Of a stretch of DNA of 64,000 nucleotides, positions 54,726-63,590 are shown in pieces. Source of the stretch: Bauldia sp963759235 (lineage in GTDB: Bacteria; Pseudomonadota; Alphaproteobacteria; Rhizobiales; Kaistiaceae); NCBI GenBank assembly GCA_963759235.1, contig CAVWYO010000002.1, positions 1 to 64,000 on the forward strand, in the 5' to 3' direction. A program made the translations under genes and the position numbers. The notes beneath the pieces are model-generated. The model made no database searches. It saw only the letters and a list, made by a program, of their open reading frames with translations, and was not told the DNA's origin. Within the stretch, counting starts at the first letter, position 1, and the number at the start of each line of letters is the position of its first letter.

Positions 54726-56820
54726 GCAGCCGCATCGCCTCGTCCCGACCGAAGATGTAGAGGAGAAGCCGGAGCGCGGCACCGCGGTCCGACGCGAGGC
54801 CGGGGTCGGTGTCGACGATGAGGCGGGCGTCGTCGCGGGCGGCCTCCATCAGCGCCGCGTGGTAGGCGAGGTCGGCGATGCGGAAGCCGGGCGTGCCCGA
54901 CTGCCGCGTGCCGAGAATTTCACCGCCGCCGCGCAGCCGCAGATCCTCCTCGGCGATGACGAAGCCGTCCTCGCTCTCACGCATGATCTTCAGGCGCTGG
55001 CGGGCGACCTGGCCGAGCGGCGCCTTGTAGAGGAGAAGGCAGACCGACGGACGATCGCTCCGACCGACCCGGCCACGAAGCTGATGGAGCTGAGCGAGGC
55101 CGAAGCGCTCGGCATGCTCGATCACCATGATGGTCGCGTCGCTGACGTCGACGCCGACCTCGACGACGGTGGTGGCGACGAGGATTCGGGTTTCGCCGGT
55201 GACGAACCTGGCCATGGCGGCGTCGCGGGCGGCGGCGGTCATGCGGCCGTGAACGAGACCGACGGTGAAGCCGAGCGCCGCGGTCAAAGCGGCGTGACGC
55301 TCCTCGGCGGCGGCGACGTCGAGCATCTCCAATTCCTCGACAAGCGGGCAGATCCAGTAAGCCTTGGCGCCGGTCGCGGTGGCGGCACGCACCCGCTCGA
55401 CCACCTCGTCGAGGCGGGTGAGGGGGATCGCCCGGGTCTCGATCGGCCGGCGGCCGGCCGGCTTTTCGGTCAAGCGCGAAACGTCCATGTCGCCGTAGTA
55501 GGTGAGCACCAGGGTGCGCGGGATCGGGGTCGCGGTCATCACCAGAACGTCGGTGGCGCCGCCCTTGGCCGTCAGCGCCAGCCGCTGATGAACGCCGAAA
55601 CGGTGCTGCTCGTCGACGACGACGAGGCCAAGATCGCGGAAGGCGACGCCGGCCTGGAAGAGCGCGTGCGTCCCGACCAGGAGGTCGATCGTGCCGTCGG
55701 CAAGGCCGGCGAGAACGGCGTCGCGGTCGCGGCCGCGCTCACGCCCGGTGAGAACGGCAAGGCGGATGCCGGCCGCCTCGGCGAGCGGCGCGATGGTGCG
55801 GGCGTGCTGGCGGACGAGCAGCTCCGTCGGCGCCATGATCGCCGCCTGGGCGCCGGCCTCGATCACCGACGCGGCGGCAAGCAGCGCCACGACGGTCTTG
55901 CCGGAGCCGACGTCGCCCTGGAGGAGCCGCAACATGCGCTCGGGGTTTCGCAAATCGGCGTCGATCTCGGCCAATGCCACCGTCTGGCTGGCGGTCAGCG
56001 AAAAGGGGAGACTCGCCAGAATCGTCGCCCGCAGGCGGCCATCGCCGAGCCGCGCGCGGCCGGCGCTCCGACGCTGATGGGCCCGCATCAAGGCGAGCGC
56101 CAACTGGCTGGCGAGGAGTTCGTCATAGGAGAGGCGGGTGCGGGGGAGGCTTAGCGGCTCGATGTCGGCCATGGATCCCGGATGGTGGGCGGCGCGAAGA
56201 GCGGCGGCAAAGCCCGACCAGCGCGACCGGGTCACCAGTTCGGGGTCGAGCCAGTCGGGGAGGTCGGGCACGCCGTCGAGCCCGTCGCCGATGGCGCGGA
56301 GGAGCGTCTTGCGGGCGAGCCCGGCGGTCATCGGATAGACCGGCTCGATCAGCGGCAGGTCGGCAAAGTCGGCCACCTCGACGATGTGATCCGGGTGGAC
56401 GATGGTCGGCCGGCCGTTGAACCATTCCATCTTGCCGGAGACATAGCGGGTCTCGCCGACCGGCAGCATGCGCTCCAGCCAGGCTTCGTTGGCGTGAAAG
56501 AAGGTGAGGGCGACCTCGCCGGTGTCGTCGTGGCAATACACCCGGTAGGGGATGCGACGATTGCCGCGCGGCGGCTTCAGGTGGCGGTCGACGCGCACCT
56601 TCAAGGTGACGATCGCGCCTTCGGGGGAGAGCGCGATGCCGGGCTGGCGACTGCGGTCGATGACAGCCACCGGCAAGTGGAAGAGAAGGTCGATGACCCG
56701 CGCCTCGGCGTCGGGATCGACCCGGCCGATCAGCTTGCGCAGCGTAACGGCGAGCTTGGGGCCGATGCCGGCGAGGCTGGTGACCGGGCGGAAGAGGGGG
56801 TTGAGGATCGGCGGGCGCAT
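54712..56820 (-). CDS. recG: ATP-dependent DNA helicase RecG
   Basis: A 702-residue helicase that remodels stalled forks and Holliday junctions. The N-terminal wedge domain starts MRPPILNPLFRPVTSLAGIG. The helicase motifs are LLQGDVGSGKTVVALLAAAS (I), APTELLVRQHARTIAPLAEA (Ia), VVDEQHRFGVHQR (II), LVMTATPIPRTLVLTYYGDM (III), and QLHQLRGRVGRSDRPSVCLL (VI). The length is normal. It is divergent from the ArsR gene, and the twin operators lie between them. Confidence 0.96.
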   Translation of the reverse strand: MRPPILNPLFRPVTSLAGIGPKLAVTLRKLIGRVDPDAEARVIDLLFHLPVAVIDRSRQPGIALSPEGAIVTLKVRVDRHLKPPRGNRRIPYRVYCHDDTGEVALTFFHANEAWLERMLPVGETRYVSGKMEWFNGRPTIVHPDHIVEVADFADLPLIEPVYPMTAGLARKTLLRAIGDGLDGVPDLPDWLDPELVTRSRWSGFAAALRAAHHPGSMADIEPLSLPRTRLSYDELLASQLALALMRAHQRRSAGRARLGDGRLRATILASLPFSLTASQTVALAEIDADLRNPERMLRLLQGDVGSGKTVVALLAAASVIEAGAQAAIMAPTELLVRQHARTIAPLAEAAGIRLAVLTGRERGRDRDAVLAGLADGTIDLLVGTHALFQAGVAFRDLGLVVVDEQHRFGVHQRLALTAKGGATDVLVMTATPIPRTLVLTYYGDMDVSRLTEKPAGRRPIETRAIPLTRLDEVVERVRAATATGAKAYWICPLVEELEMLDVAAAEERHAALTAALGFTVGLVHGRMTAAARDAAMARFVTGETRILVATTVVEVGVDVSDATIMVIEHAERFGLAQLHQLRGRVGRSDRPSVCLLLYKAPLGQVARQRLKIMRESEDGFVIAEEDLRLRGGGEILGTRQSGTPGFRIADLAYHAALMEAARDDARLIVDTDPGLASDRGAALRLLLYIFGRDEAMRLLRAG

Positions 56821-56871
56821 CGGGCCGGAAAATACCCCACCGGGCGGAGTCGGTCGAACGGCGAAACATTA

Positions 56872-56887
56872 TCAACCGAACGGTTGA
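56872..56887. promoter_or_regulatory. ArsR operator, distal copy
   Basis: TCAACCGAACGGTTGA is a perfect 16-base palindrome with half-site TCAACCG. A second site with the same TCAACC half lies at 56910. ArsR-family dimers bind such 12-2-12 or shorter palindromes over their own promoters. Confidence 0.72.
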
Positions 56888-56909
56888 CAACGACCAGCGG
56901 TTGGGGTAT

Positions 56910-56925
56910 TCAACCGTATGGTTGA
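56910..56925. promoter_or_regulatory. ArsR operator, proximal copy
   Basis: TCAACCGTATGGTTGA is a near-perfect palindrome (TCAACC-GTAT-GGTTGA), 18 bp before ATG at 56944. It is 38 bp from the distal copy centre to centre. A lone half-site GGTTGAAC also overlaps the start region at 56937. Confidence 0.72.
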
Positions 56926-56943
56926 TCAATAATCCGGTTGAAC

Positions 56944-57297
56944 ATGACCCCCGCCGATCCTCTCAGCGCGACGTTCACGGCCCTCGCCGATCCTACCCGC
57001 CGGGCCATTCTGGCCCGGCTGGCGCTGGGCGAAGCCACGGTCAAGGAACTGGCCGAGCCGTTCGACATGAGCCTCCAGGCGATTTCCAAGCATCTGAAGA
57101 TGCTGGAGCGTGGCGGCCTGATCGTGCGCGGCAAGGATGCGCAGCGGCGCCCGTGCCGCCTGGAGCCGATGGCGCTCAAGGGGGTCGACGACTGGCTGGA
57201 GAAGTACCGGCGGAACTGGGAAGAGCGCTTCGACCGCCTCGACACCTACCTTCGCGATCTGCAAAACAGGGAGAAAGACAATGGACGCAAGAGTTGA
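56944..57297 (+). CDS. ArsR/SmtB family transcriptional repressor
   Basis: A 117-residue winged-helix repressor. The core is LADPTRRAILARLALGEATV, KELAEPFDMSLQAISKHLKM and LERGGLIVRGKDAQRRPCRL. There is no metal-binding CxC motif in the recognition helix region, so it belongs to the group paired with SRPBCC proteins and probably senses an organic ligand or other cue. It overlaps the SRPBCC gene by 17 bases. The twin operators directly upstream suggest autorepression. Confidence 0.93.
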   Translation: MTPADPLSATFTALADPTRRAILARLALGEATVKELAEPFDMSLQAISKHLKMLERGGLIVRGKDAQRRPCRLEPMALKGVDDWLEKYRRNWEERFDRLDTYLRDLQNREKDNGRKS

Positions 57298-57751
57298 GAC
57301 GCATGCGGATGCCGATGCTCGGGAACTGGTCATCGAGCGCGTTTTCGACGCGCCGCGGAGCCTTGTCTGGGAGGCTTGGACCAAGCGCGAGCATCAGCTC
57401 TAATGGGGCGCGCCGCACGGCTTCACGGTGATCGATTGCGGCGGGGACTTGCGTCCCGGCGGACGCTGGCATTCGACCATGCGCTCGCCCGACGGCAAGG
57501 ATCACCGGAACGGCGGCGTCTATCGCGAGGTGGTCGAGCCGGAGCGGCTGGTCTACACCTTTGCCTGGTACGACGAGGACGGGAAACCCGGAATCGAGAC
57601 CGTGGTCACGATCACTCTTGCCGAGGCAGCCGGCAAGACGCGGATGGTCTTCCGCCAGACCGGCTTCGACACGGTGTCGGCGCGGGACGGTCACAGCGAC
57701 GGCTGGAGCCAGAGCTTCGAGCGTCTCGCCGGTCATCTCAGGACGATGTGA
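57281..57751 (+). pseudogene. SRPBCC (AHSA1-type) protein with an in-frame stop
   Basis: The frame opens MDARVETHADADARELVIER, continues VFDAPRSLVWEAWTKREHQL and meets TAA at 57401. In the same frame it goes on with WGAPHGFTVIDCGGDLRPGG, then RWHSTMRSPDGKDHRNGGVY, to the end GWSQSFERLAGHLRTM at 57751. The whole reads as one normal 156-codon AHSA1-like protein with a hydrophobic ligand pocket, with the stop in the strongly conserved EH-x-x-WWG area. Either it is a recent nonsense mutation or a base-call error. The ArsR-SRPBCC pairing is standard. Confidence 0.85.
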
Positions 57752-57834
57752 GACTACTGACATCCTCCCATTGAAGCCGGTGCCGGCCTGGGATAAAGGC
57801 GGGCGCCGGACGCCTCACTCCGAAAGTTTCTTCG

Positions 57835-59037
57835 ATGTCTGAACGCAGCTTCATCAAGAGCGCGCTGGTGCTCGGCCTCCTCTCGGCCGCCGGTCCCTTC
57901 GCCATCGACATGTACATTCCGGCGCTACCCGCCATCGCGGCCGACCTGTCGGCATCGACGGCCGCGACGCAGATGACGCTGATGGTGTTTTTCGTTGCTT
58001 TCGGCGTCTGCCAGATCGTCTACGGCCCGATTTCCGACATGATTGGCCGCAAGCCGCCGCTCTTCTTCGGCCTCTCCGTGTTCGTCCTCGGCGGCATCGG
58101 CTGCGCGCTGGCGCCGACCATCGGCTGGCTGATCGCTTTCCGCGTGGTGCAGGGGATCGGCGCGGCCTCGGTCATGGTCGTTCCGCGGGCGATCATTCGC
58201 GACATGCATACCGGCACCGAGGCGACGCGGCTGATGGCGCTGGTGATGCTGGTGATCAGCGTGTCGCCGATTCTGGCGCCGCTCGCCGGGGCGAGCCTGA
58301 TCGTGCCCTTCGGGTGGCGGGCCGTGTTCGTGGTCGTCACCGCCGCGGCGGTGGTGGGACTTGCGCTGCTTGCGCTGTTCCAGCCGGAAACCCGGCCGCC
58401 GGAGGAGCGGATTCGCGTCAGTGTCGGCAGCCTCGTCGACGGCTTCGGGCGGCTGCTCCGCCACGGCCGCTTCCTTGGCCTGACCTTCATCGGCGGACTC
58501 GGCTTTGCCAGCTTCTTCGCGTTCCTGGCGTCGTCGTCCTTCGTCTATATCGACCACTTCGGCCTGACGCCGACGGAGTACGGCCTCGCCTTCTCGGTGA
58601 ATGCGATCGGCTTCTTCGCCGCCTCGCAGACCGCCGCCCGGCTGGGTGTCCGCTTCGGCATGATGCGCGTCGTTGCCGCCGCGACGTTCGGCTACGCGGC
58701 CTTCAGTGTCGCCGTCTTCGCGGTGACGCTGGCGGGCATCGACAGCCTCGCGGTGCTGATCGTGCTCCTTTTCTTCGCGTTCGCCTTCCTCGGCCTGGTC
58801 ATCCCGACGACCATGGTGCTGGCGCTCGACGAGCACGGGCCGATCGCCGGCATGGCGTCGGCCCTCGGCGGAACGCTGCAGATGGTTGTCGGCGCCGTCG
58901 CTATCGTCATCGTCAGCGTGTTCTTCGACGGGACGGTGATGCCGATGGCCGCGGCCATCGCCTGTTGCGGGGTCGGCGCGTTCGCCCTGGCGCGGCTGAC
59001 GCTGCGCGGCGACCTGGTGGCGCAGCCGGCGATCTGA
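57835..59037 (+). CDS. Bcr/CflA family MFS efflux transporter
   Basis: A 400-residue, 12-helix drug/proton antiporter. It begins MSERSFIKSALVLGLLSAAG with the family motif PFAIDMYIPALPAIAADLSA. The MFS motif A region is YGPISDMIGRKPPLFFGLSV, and motif C is LVISVSPILAPLAGASLIVP. The helices alternate as expected to the end. The natural substrates of the group vary (sulphonamides, bicyclomycin, chloramphenicol, cysteine). It is 83 bp after the SRPBCC gene. Confidence 0.93.
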   Translation: MSERSFIKSALVLGLLSAAGPFAIDMYIPALPAIAADLSASTAATQMTLMVFFVAFGVCQIVYGPISDMIGRKPPLFFGLSVFVLGGIGCALAPTIGWLIAFRVVQGIGAASVMVVPRAIIRDMHTGTEATRLMALVMLVISVSPILAPLAGASLIVPFGWRAVFVVVTAAAVVGLALLALFQPETRPPEERIRVSVGSLVDGFGRLLRHGRFLGLTFIGGLGFASFFAFLASSSFVYIDHFGLTPTEYGLAFSVNAIGFFAASQTAARLGVRFGMMRVVAAATFGYAAFSVAVFAVTLAGIDSLAVLIVLLFFAFAFLGLVIPTTMVLALDEHGPIAGMASALGGTLQMVVGAVAIVIVSVFFDGTVMPMAAAIACCGVGAFALARLTLRGDLVAQPAI

Positions 59038-59214
59038 CCGCTCTTACCGTTGTCAACGAACCGTATCCCGAATTCCTGGATTTTTGTAGCGGGCATCCAG
59101 CGCTTGTGCCCGTCACGCGTGCCGCATGCAGGGCAAGGTTCCCCGTCAGGACTGCGCACCGTATAGTCCCCGCGGGAGCAGGTCACTCGACCAAGCGGAG
59201 ACCAAAAGCCGATC

Positions 59215-60414
59215 ATGACATCAACCGCCGGACTTGCCGCTGTGACCCTGGTCGCCGCGACCGTCGTCATTTCGCCAGCGTTTGCCGCGAGCTGTCACAA
59301 GGAGCCGAACTTCAACGCCTGGCTGAAGGGCGTGGCGCAGGAAGCCGCCGCCGACGGCGTCTCGCAGAAGGCGATCCAGGCCGGGCTCGGCGCGGTGCAC
59401 TTCGACCAGGACATCGTCAACAAGGATCGCGCCCAGGGCGTGTTCGCCCAGACCTTCCTCGAATTCTCCGACCGCATGGTGGAGCAATACCGGGTGAAGC
59501 AGGCGCCGGGGAAGATCAAGCAGAACGGCAACACCTTCCAGCGGATCGAGCAGCAATACGGCGTGCCGGCGTCGGTGATCGCGGCCTTCTGGGGGCTGGA
59601 GACCGACTTCGGCGCCAATATCGGCGACGGGCCGACGCTGGTCTCGCTGGCGACGCTTGCTTACGACTGCCGCCGGCCGGACCTCTTCCGCGAGCAGCTG
59701 ATCGCCGCCTTGAAGGTCATCGACCGCGGCGACCTGACGCCCGCCCAGATGCGCGGGCCGTGGGCCGGCGAACTCGGCCAGCTCCAGTTCCTCGCCTCCC
59801 ACTACTACACTTACGGCGTCGATTTCGACGGCAACGGACGGGTGGATCTTCTGAAAAGCACGCCGGACGCCCTGGCCTCGGCGGGCAATTTCCTCTCGAA
59901 GCTCGGCTGGCAGCGGGGGCAACCCTGGCTGCAGGAGGTCAAGGTGCCCAAGACCTTTCCGTGGGAAATGGCGGATCTCAGGGTCAAGCTGCCGCGCTCC
60001 GAGTGGGTCGCGGCCGGGGTGACCGGTGCCGGCAAGGCGCTGCCCTCCGACGGCGTCCAGGCGTCGCTCCTCCTGCCGATGGGGCGAAACGGACCCGCCT
60101 TCCTCGCCTATCACAACTTCGACGTCCTCCTCGAATGGAACTCCTCGCTGGTCTATACGACGACGGCGGCCTATTTCGCCACCCGCATCGAAGGCGCGCC
60201 GCGGGTGAGCCGCGGCAGCGGCCCGATCAACGGGCTGTCGGCGGCCGAGGTGAAGCAGTTGCAGACGATCCTGACCAAACGCGGCTACAATGTCGGCCCG
60301 ATCGACGGGATCATCGGCGAGCAGACGCGCGAGGCGGTGAAGGACCTCCAGAGCAAGCTCGGGCTGCCGGCCGATTCGTACCCATCTAAGGAACTGCTGG
60401 CCAAGCTGAGGTGA
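59215..60414 (+). CDS. lytic murein transglycosylase (MltB family) with peptidoglycan-binding domain
   Basis: A 399-residue exported enzyme. The signal peptide is TLVAATVVISPAFA. The catalytic domain has the active Glu in AAFWGLETDFGANIGDGPTL and the family segments LRGPWAGELGQLQFL-like sequence and YTYGVDFDGNGRVDLLKSTP. The C-terminal PG-binding domain (about 325-399) has LQTILTKRGYNVGPIDGIIG and TREAVKDLQSKLGLP. It cleaves the glycan strand to anhydromuramyl ends in the periplasm. Confidence 0.93.
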   Translation: MTSTAGLAAVTLVAATVVISPAFAASCHKEPNFNAWLKGVAQEAAADGVSQKAIQAGLGAVHFDQDIVNKDRAQGVFAQTFLEFSDRMVEQYRVKQAPGKIKQNGNTFQRIEQQYGVPASVIAAFWGLETDFGANIGDGPTLVSLATLAYDCRRPDLFREQLIAALKVIDRGDLTPAQMRGPWAGELGQLQFLASHYYTYGVDFDGNGRVDLLKSTPDALASAGNFLSKLGWQRGQPWLQEVKVPKTFPWEMADLRVKLPRSEWVAAGVTGAGKALPSDGVQASLLLPMGRNGPAFLAYHNFDVLLEWNSSLVYTTTAAYFATRIEGAPRVSRGSGPINGLSAAEVKQLQTILTKRGYNVGPIDGIIGEQTREAVKDLQSKLGLPADSYPSKELLAKLR

Positions 60415-60427
60415 GGGGCAAGAACCG

Positions 60428-60997
60428 ATGGCAAAGTTCTATTCGAGCATTGAGCCGAAGCTTCGTGCCTTCATCGAGCGGCAGCACGTGTTCTTCGCGG
60501 CGACGGCGGTGCAAGGCACGCGGATCAACCTGTCGCCAAAGGGGCTCGATGCGTTTCGCGTGCTCGGGCCGAACGCCGTCTGCTATCTCGACATGACCGG
60601 CAGTGGCAACGAAACGGCGGCGCATGTCCGCGCCGACGGTCGCGTGACCATCATGTTCTGCGCCTTCGAGGGGCCGCCCAACATCCTGCGTCTCTACGGG
60701 CATGGCCGGGTCGCGCCGCGCGGCAGCGGCGAATATCGCCGGCTGCTGGCGGATGCCTTCGGCGGCGAGGAACCGGTCAGCGCCCGGCAGATCATCGTTC
60801 TGGACGTCGAATCGGCGCAGACCTCCTGCGGCTACGGAGTGCCGGTCTATTCCTACGAAGGCGAGCGGCCGTCGCTGGCGAACTGGGCCGAGGGGCAGGA
60901 CGACCTCGCCGGTTACCGACGCGAGCACAACACCGTCAGCATCGACGGCCTGCCGTCGGGGCATGTCGAAGCGGAGGACGAACTGGCAAGCCGGTAG
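60428..60997 (+). CDS. pyridoxamine 5'-phosphate oxidase family protein
   Basis: A 189-residue split-barrel flavoprotein. The family stretch is MAKFYSSIEPKLRAFIERQH, VFFAATAVQGTRINLSPKG, YLDMTGSGNETAAHVRADGR and VTIMFCAFEGPPNILRLYGH. It differs from PdxH and fits the general PNPOx-like group that binds FMN or F420. It is 14 bp after the transglycosylase gene. The neighbouring convergent gene is F420-reductase-like, but no F420 synthesis gene is seen. Confidence 0.88.
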   Translation: MAKFYSSIEPKLRAFIERQHVFFAATAVQGTRINLSPKGLDAFRVLGPNAVCYLDMTGSGNETAAHVRADGRVTIMFCAFEGPPNILRLYGHGRVAPRGSGEYRRLLADAFGGEEPVSARQIIVLDVESAQTSCGYGVPVYSYEGERPSLANWAEGQDDLAGYRREHNTVSIDGLPSGHVEAEDELASR

Positions 60998-61014
60998 CCG
61001 CCCGCCGCCCTCGA

Positions 61015-61638
61015 TCAATATTCGACGAAGCGGGGGACGAAGCGGGGGCCGTGGCCGAGCGCGTAACGCAGCTGGATCGTCAGGACGCCGAGCGGCTCGA
61101 GAAGGCGGGCGTTCTTGAGCGGGCCGGCGGCGAGCGGCCTGAAGCCGATCGCCGAGATAAGCTCCTCGACCTTGCGGTTGGCGAATTCGTGGTCGCCGGC
61201 GTAAAGCACCTGCGGTGGCGTGTCCGGCTCGCTGAGCTCGAGGTCGAGCACATCCGCGAAGATCGTGTTGAAGGCCTTCACCACCCGCGCCTGGGGGACA
61301 AGCTTCTGGATCTCCTCCGCCCCCGAAGTGGTCACCCCGATCGCCAGCGAACGTTCCGGCCCGACCGGATTGGTGATGTCGATCAGGGTCCTGCCGGTCA
61401 GACGCCCGGCCGCGGCGAGCGCGTTGCCGGCTTCCCGGTAGGGGACCGCGAGGATGACGACGTCGGCGTCGCCCGCCGCCGCGATCGGCGCGGCCTCGAC
61501 CCCACCGGCGAGGTCGCCGGCCACGGCGGCGACCTTGGCGTCGTCGCGGGCGGTCAGGACCACGGTCTCTCCCGACGCGGCCAGCCGCCGCGCCAGTCCC
61601 CGGCCCATGCGGCCGGCGCCGATAATCGCAATGCTCAT
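61015..61638 (-). CDS. NADPH-dependent F420 reductase-like oxidoreductase
   Basis: A 207-residue Rossmann protein. It begins MSIAIIGAGRMGRGLARRLA, then DADVVILAVPYREAGNALAA and LIDITNPVGPE. The remainder (VVKAFNTIFADVLDLEL and DHEFANRKVEELISAIGFRP) matches the NADP oxidoreductase coenzyme F420-dependent family, whose bacterial members often work on other substrates. The ATG overlaps the phaC stop (ATGA), so it is coupled to the PHA synthase gene. That neighbour suggests a role in reducing power or acyl metabolism. Confidence 0.87.
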   Translation of the reverse strand: MSIAIIGAGRMGRGLARRLAASGETVVLTARDDAKVAAVAGDLAGGVEAAPIAAAGDADVVILAVPYREAGNALAAAGRLTGRTLIDITNPVGPERSLAIGVTTSGAEEIQKLVPQARVVKAFNTIFADVLDLELSEPDTPPQVLYAGDHEFANRKVEELISAIGFRPLAAGPLKNARLLEPLGVLTIQLRYALGHGPRFVPRFVEY

Positions 61639-63485
61639 GCCTTCACCCTCACATAGTCTCCGGGGGCGTCCTCGAGCGGCTTGAACTTGCCGCCACCGAT
61701 GCGCGGCGGCTTCACCCTGGTCTTGTCCTTCGCCTCGATCCACGCCTGCCAATGCGGCCACCACGAGCCGGGATGCTGCTTCGCCTTCGCCAGCCACTGG
61801 TCGTAGCGGTCGCCTTTCGGCGCCGCGCCGGTCCAGTACTGGTACTTATGCCTGGACGGCGGATTGACGATGCCGGCGATGTGGCCCGATCCGGTGAGAA
61901 CGAAGGTTACTTTGCCGGCGAAGAATGACGAACCGAAGAACACCGAGCGCGGCGGCGCGATATGGTCTTCCCGGGTGGCGAGATTGTAGATCGGCACCTT
62001 GACCTGCTTGAGGTCGAGCTTGACGCCGCCCACCTCCATATCGCCCCGCGACAGCTGGTTCTTGAGGTAGCAGTTGCGGAGATAGAAGGCATGGTTGGCC
62101 GCCGGCATGCGGGTGGCGTCGGCGTTCCAGTAGAGGATGTCGAAGGGCGATGGTTCCTTGCCCTTCAAGTAGTTGGCGATGACATAGGGCCAGATCAGGT
62201 CGTTGGAGCGGAGCATGTTGAAGGCGGTCGCCATCCTTCTGCCCTCGAGATAGCCGCGCATCTTCATCCGGTATTCGAGGTCGGCGATCTGCTCCTCGTC
62301 GACGAATACGCCGAGGTCGCCGGCGTGGGTGAAATCGACCTGGGTGGCGAAGAACGTCGCGCTCTTGATACGCTCGTCGCCCTTCGCCGCCATCCAGGCA
62401 AGCGTGACCGCCAGGATCGTTCCGCCGACGCAGTAGCCGATCGCGTTGACGCCGTCGGCGCCGGTGACCTTCAGGGCTACATCGACCGCCGTGATGACGC
62501 CTTCGCGCATATAGTGCTCGAAGCTCTTGCGGGCGTGCTGCTTGCCGGGATTGACCCAGGAGATGGCGAAGACGGTGTGGCCCTGGTCGACGCACCAGCG
62601 GATGAAGGACTTCTCCCGAGTCAGATCGAGAATGTAGAACTTGTTGATCCACGGCGGGACGACGAGCAGCGGCCGTTTGAGAACCGTGGCGGTTGCCGGT
62701 TTGTACTGGATGATCTGGCAGAGGCTGTTCTGGAAGATGACCTTGCCGGGGGTGGTGGCGAGATTCTTGCCGAGCTCGAAATCGCCGTCACCCGATTGGC
62801 GGATCTTCAGGTCGCCGTGGCCGGCCGCGATATCCTCGGCCAGCAAATGCATGCCGCGGACAAGATTTTCGCCGTTGGATGACAGCGTCTCGCGCAGCAG
62901 CTCCGGGTTGGTCAGGACGAAGTTCGACGGCGCCAGCGCGTCGGCGATCTGACGCATGTAGAACGACGCCTTCCGCTTGGTGTGCGGATCGAGGTCGGCG
63001 GTCCGGTCGACCATCTCCGTCGCCCAGCGACTGGTGACCAGGTAGAACTGCTTGATGAAGTCGAAGAACTGATTCTGGCTCCATTGCGGATCGGCGAAGC
63101 GCTTGTCGCCCGCCTCGGGCTCCACCGTCGGCCGGGCCGGCTCGCCCATCATCCGCTTCAGCGAATTGGTCCACAGATCGACGTAGCGCGACATCAGGCT
63201 GCCTTCGGCCTCGACCGTGCGCTCCGGATCGGAAAGCCAATATTCGGCAACACGCGAGAATGTCTTGGCAAGCTCCCCGGCGCCTTCGGTGAATTCGAAG
63301 GAGGCCTTGCCTTCCTCGCGCGGCTTGAGGTAGGCCGATGCGGCCTTGCCGGCTTCTTCCATCATCCGAGCAAGGTTGCGGGCGAAAGCTTCCGGATCCC
63401 TGACGCCGTAGCCGTTTCGAGAATATTCGTCCGTGGTCATCTGCCTGACGCCGCGCGAGGCGACTGAAACCCGCTTTTTCGACAT
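61635..63485 (-). CDS. phaC: class I poly(R)-hydroxyalkanoic acid synthase
   Basis: A 616-residue enzyme that polymerises hydroxyacyl-CoA into storage granules. The lipase-like box with catalytic Cys is AIGYCVGGTILAVTLAWMAA. The Asp is in YNLATREDHIAPPRSVFFGS and the His in LTGSGHIAGIVNPPSRHKYQ. The N-terminal PhaC_N part has WSQNQFFDFIKQFYLVTSRW. The start at 63485 (MSKKRVSVASRG) is used; ATG at 63440 (MTTDEYSRNG) is a good alternative. The length fits class I without a PhaE or PhaR partner. Confidence 0.95.
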   Translation of the reverse strand: MSKKRVSVASRGVRQMTTDEYSRNGYGVRDPEAFARNLARMMEEAGKAASAYLKPREEGKASFEFTEGAGELAKTFSRVAEYWLSDPERTVEAEGSLMSRYVDLWTNSLKRMMGEPARPTVEPEAGDKRFADPQWSQNQFFDFIKQFYLVTSRWATEMVDRTADLDPHTKRKASFYMRQIADALAPSNFVLTNPELLRETLSSNGENLVRGMHLLAEDIAAGHGDLKIRQSGDGDFELGKNLATTPGKVIFQNSLCQIIQYKPATATVLKRPLLVVPPWINKFYILDLTREKSFIRWCVDQGHTVFAISWVNPGKQHARKSFEHYMREGVITAVDVALKVTGADGVNAIGYCVGGTILAVTLAWMAAKGDERIKSATFFATQVDFTHAGDLGVFVDEEQIADLEYRMKMRGYLEGRRMATAFNMLRSNDLIWPYVIANYLKGKEPSPFDILYWNADATRMPAANHAFYLRNCYLKNQLSRGDMEVGGVKLDLKQVKVPIYNLATREDHIAPPRSVFFGSSFFAGKVTFVLTGSGHIAGIVNPPSRHKYQYWTGAAPKGDRYDQWLAKAKQHPGSWWPHWQAWIEAKDKTRVKPPRIGGGKFKPLEDAPGDYVRVKA

Positions 63486-63590
63486 AATATCGCGTGATGG
63501 TGCCGCGTGATAACACGATAACAGGGTCGGTTTAACGTTTTGATCACTGTAGCCGCCCACCATATTTGGAAAAGCCAGACGAGCAACGGT

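Noticed and set aside
57401..57403. Recoded stop in the SRPBCC gene
   Set aside because: TAA is not used for selenocysteine or pyrrolysine; nonsense mutation or base-call error is simpler.
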